This document shows, piece by piece, positions 57,101-57,500 of a DNA stretch of 57,500 nucleotides. The stretch spans positions 79,589 to 137,088 of the forward strand of contig CAJNDS010002698.1 in assembly GCA_905221605.1 (NCBI GenBank), in the 5' to 3' direction. This DNA is from Symbiodinium natans. Lineage: Eukaryota; Sar; Dinophyceae; Suessiales; Symbiodiniaceae. How positions within the stretch are numbered: position 1 is the stretch's first letter; each line of letters opens with the position of its first letter. Position numbers and translations under genes: made by a program. The notes under the pieces are model-generated. The model saw only the letters and a program-made list of their open reading frames with translations, did no database searches and was not told where the DNA came from.

Positions 57101-57500
57101 CCTTCGTGTCCATCGCGAGAACCTTCAAAGCTTCTTTTTCCAGCTCTGTCGCCATATCGGGTTTGGGTTGCCTCATCTTGCATCAGTTCACGTTAATGGT
57201 TCCGGGCTTTGAAGCAATCCCGAACTCCTACATCCGCTGAAGCTTCTCGGGGCAGGCTTCGAGCGCATGTCAGATGAGGGCTTCTGCCAGAAAACCGTGG
57301 AGGACGCTTCGAAGGACTGACATGTCGAGTTTGCTTCTTGCAGCAACCTTCTTGTACCTGAGCTCAATGATGGCTCACCACGCCACATGATCTCCTGGTC
57401 TACTAGCCCGCAAGGAGCTCGTGTTGTGGCCATGAATGGTGTGGCAGCAACAAGCTGAGCAAGGGGCCACCCCCTGCATAAGCCCCCATTGAACGGCTCT
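45115..57500 (+). CDS. Myosin heavy chain, motor domain (continues beyond the window)
   Basis: Actin-based ATPase motor. Exons: 45115-45172, 45453-45523, 45576-45605, 45740-45777, 46424-46465, 47586-47625, 47817-47891, 48147-48194, 48442-48512, 49324-49399, 49762-49839, 50312-50398, 50809-50847, 51531-51617, 51927-51981, 52179-52225, 52586-52645, 52871-52909, 53350-53402, 54415-54466, 55051-55108, 55421-55484, 55933-55988, and probably 57256-57314. Motifs in order: LNDASILENLRVRHE, DDIYTYT, VLLAVNPYHDIDGLYGEEQ, HPYAIADTAYRAL, P-loop GESGAGKT, LQAQPILESFGNAVTMR, switch I NNNSSRFGK, TTYLLESSRVV, VLAGLVHLGDL, SRLLGLDDEEL, LYKRLFERLVQRIN, switch II LDIYGFE, NSFEQLCINLANERLQQYF, EQALYRREGLSW. Phases agree at the 22 junctions listed. 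The ATG at 45115 leaves only about 20 residues before the motor, so no SH3-like N-terminal domain. The class cannot be told because neck and tail lie outside. Exons after 55988 are uncertain. Confidence 0.92.
45909..45990. repeat. TATGTA/TATAGG microsatellite
   Basis: Hexamer repeat closely resembling 5355-5545, in the myosin intron 45778-46423. Confidence 0.9.
46908..47091. repeat. Displaced, reverse-oriented fragment of the 35.8-38.75-kb array unit
   Basis: The + strand here (CCATGCTTCACAACGCATAC, CGACACGAAGTCATTGCTTG, GGTAAGCCGAAACTTTCAAG) matches the minus strand of the array units. Compared with a unit it lacks about 22 bp between two CCC triplets. It lies in the myosin intron 46466-47585, about 8 kb from the array. 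Confidence 0.88.
48324..48422. repeat. CCCTAAA tract at the 3' end of a myosin intron
   Basis: About 14 heptamers ending about 20 bp before the acceptor of exon 48442; a TTTAGGG-like tract (48521-48625) starts 9 bp after that exon. Confidence 0.92.
48521..48625. repeat. TTTAGGG-like tract at the 5' end of a myosin intron
   Basis: About 14 G-rich heptamers with GGGCTTA variants, right after the donor at 48513. Confidence 0.88.
50045..50118. repeat. GAC/GAT triplet-rich segment
   Basis: Imperfect GATGTTGATGGCGACGGCGA-type repeat inside the myosin intron 49840-50311. Confidence 0.75.
51134..51246. repeat. CCCTAAA tract in myosin intron 50848-51530
   Basis: About 16 heptamers; a second short run (51478-51510) precedes the acceptor. 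Confidence 0.92.
51319..51468. repeat. Foldback family 1, copy F (disrupted)
   Basis: Left arm TTGGGATGTTCCCCCC, then ACTAACAGTCCTTAATAGGG. The right half is enlarged by extra sequence and ends GGAGCATCCC. It is flanked and penetrated by a short direct repeat (AAGGTACAACCTTGG and AAGGTGCAACCTTGG). Confidence 0.65.
52461..52562. repeat. CCCTAAA tract left of myosin exon 52586
   Basis: About 14 heptamers with CCCTCAA variants at the 3' end of the intron 52226-52585. Confidence 0.92.
52663..52793. repeat. TTTAGGG tract right of myosin exon 52586-52645
   Basis: About 17 heptamers starting 17 bp after the donor at 52646, mirroring the C-rich tract on the other side of the exon. Confidence 0.92.
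53435..53505. repeat. TTTAGGG tract at the 5' end of the long myosin intron 53403-54414
   Basis: About ten G-rich heptamers with GGGGTTT variants; a CCCTAAA tract ends the same intron at 54243-54395. Confidence 0.9.
54243..54395. repeat. CCCAAAA/CCCTAAA tract at the 3' end of the same myosin intron
   Basis: Starts as CCCAAAA units and becomes CCCTAAA, ending 19 bp before the acceptor of exon 54415. Confidence 0.92.
54475..54575. repeat. TTTAGGG tract after myosin exon 54415-54466
   Basis: About 13 G-rich heptamers with GGGTTGA variants, beginning within 10 bp of the donor. Confidence 0.88.

Noticed and set aside
1-57500. A chromosome end (true telomere)
   Set aside because: Heptamer tracts are short, in both orientations, spread over the whole window and interrupted by coding exons.
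1-57500. CRISPR array or prokaryotic operon
   Set aside because: Repeats are contiguous without unique spacers of constant size, and genes are split by spliceosomal introns.

Overview
The window looks like nuclear DNA of a dinoflagellate, most likely a Symbiodiniaceae-type alga. Every gene I can support lies on the + strand. Exons are very short (22 to about 170 nt), introns dominate, and introns begin with GC or GA far more often than GT. The ankyrin proteins have the dinoflagellate 'SRAQV' repeat flavour, and the plant/alveolate telomere-type heptamer (TTTAGGG/CCCTAAA) is scattered all over the window in both orientations. The species cannot be named from this sequence alone.

Layout: (1) 125-1024, 3' exon of an ankyrin-repeat protein. 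(2) 1.0-6.7 kb, telomere-like tracts with a few exon-like islands. (3) 6763-13098, a multi-exon type-2 malate/L-lactate dehydrogenase (LDH2 family), traced almost completely. (4) 13.1-16.2 kb, AT-rich and low-complexity DNA. (5) 16.3-23.97 kb, a chain of small exon-like islands, probably one unrecognised gene. (6) 26.6-40.4 kb, a cathepsin B-like cysteine protease with 12 traced exons and 11 introns; one intron carries an intronless ankyrin gene (32431-33183) and another a six-unit, roughly 0.5-kb tandem array. (7) 40751-41269, an LC8-like dynein light-chain domain behind a hydrophobic segment. (8) 42901-44811, a caspase-like plus LRAT-like plus membrane-segment fusion with interruptions in the reading frame. 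(9) 45115 to the right edge, a myosin heavy-chain motor split into at least 23 exons and cut off by the window.

The most unusual feature is how the telomere-like DNA is deployed. It fills introns, and where both orientations occur in one intron the G-rich form (TTTAGGG) usually lies nearer the 5' splice site and the C-rich form (CCCTAAA) nearer the 3' splice site, so the two ends of the pre-mRNA intron could pair. Several foldback (inverted-repeat) families, a short tandem family and a displaced inverted piece of the intronic array add to a picture of introns as the home of mobile or recombining repeats. All gene models were built by eye from family knowledge and splice-junction logic; no search was run.
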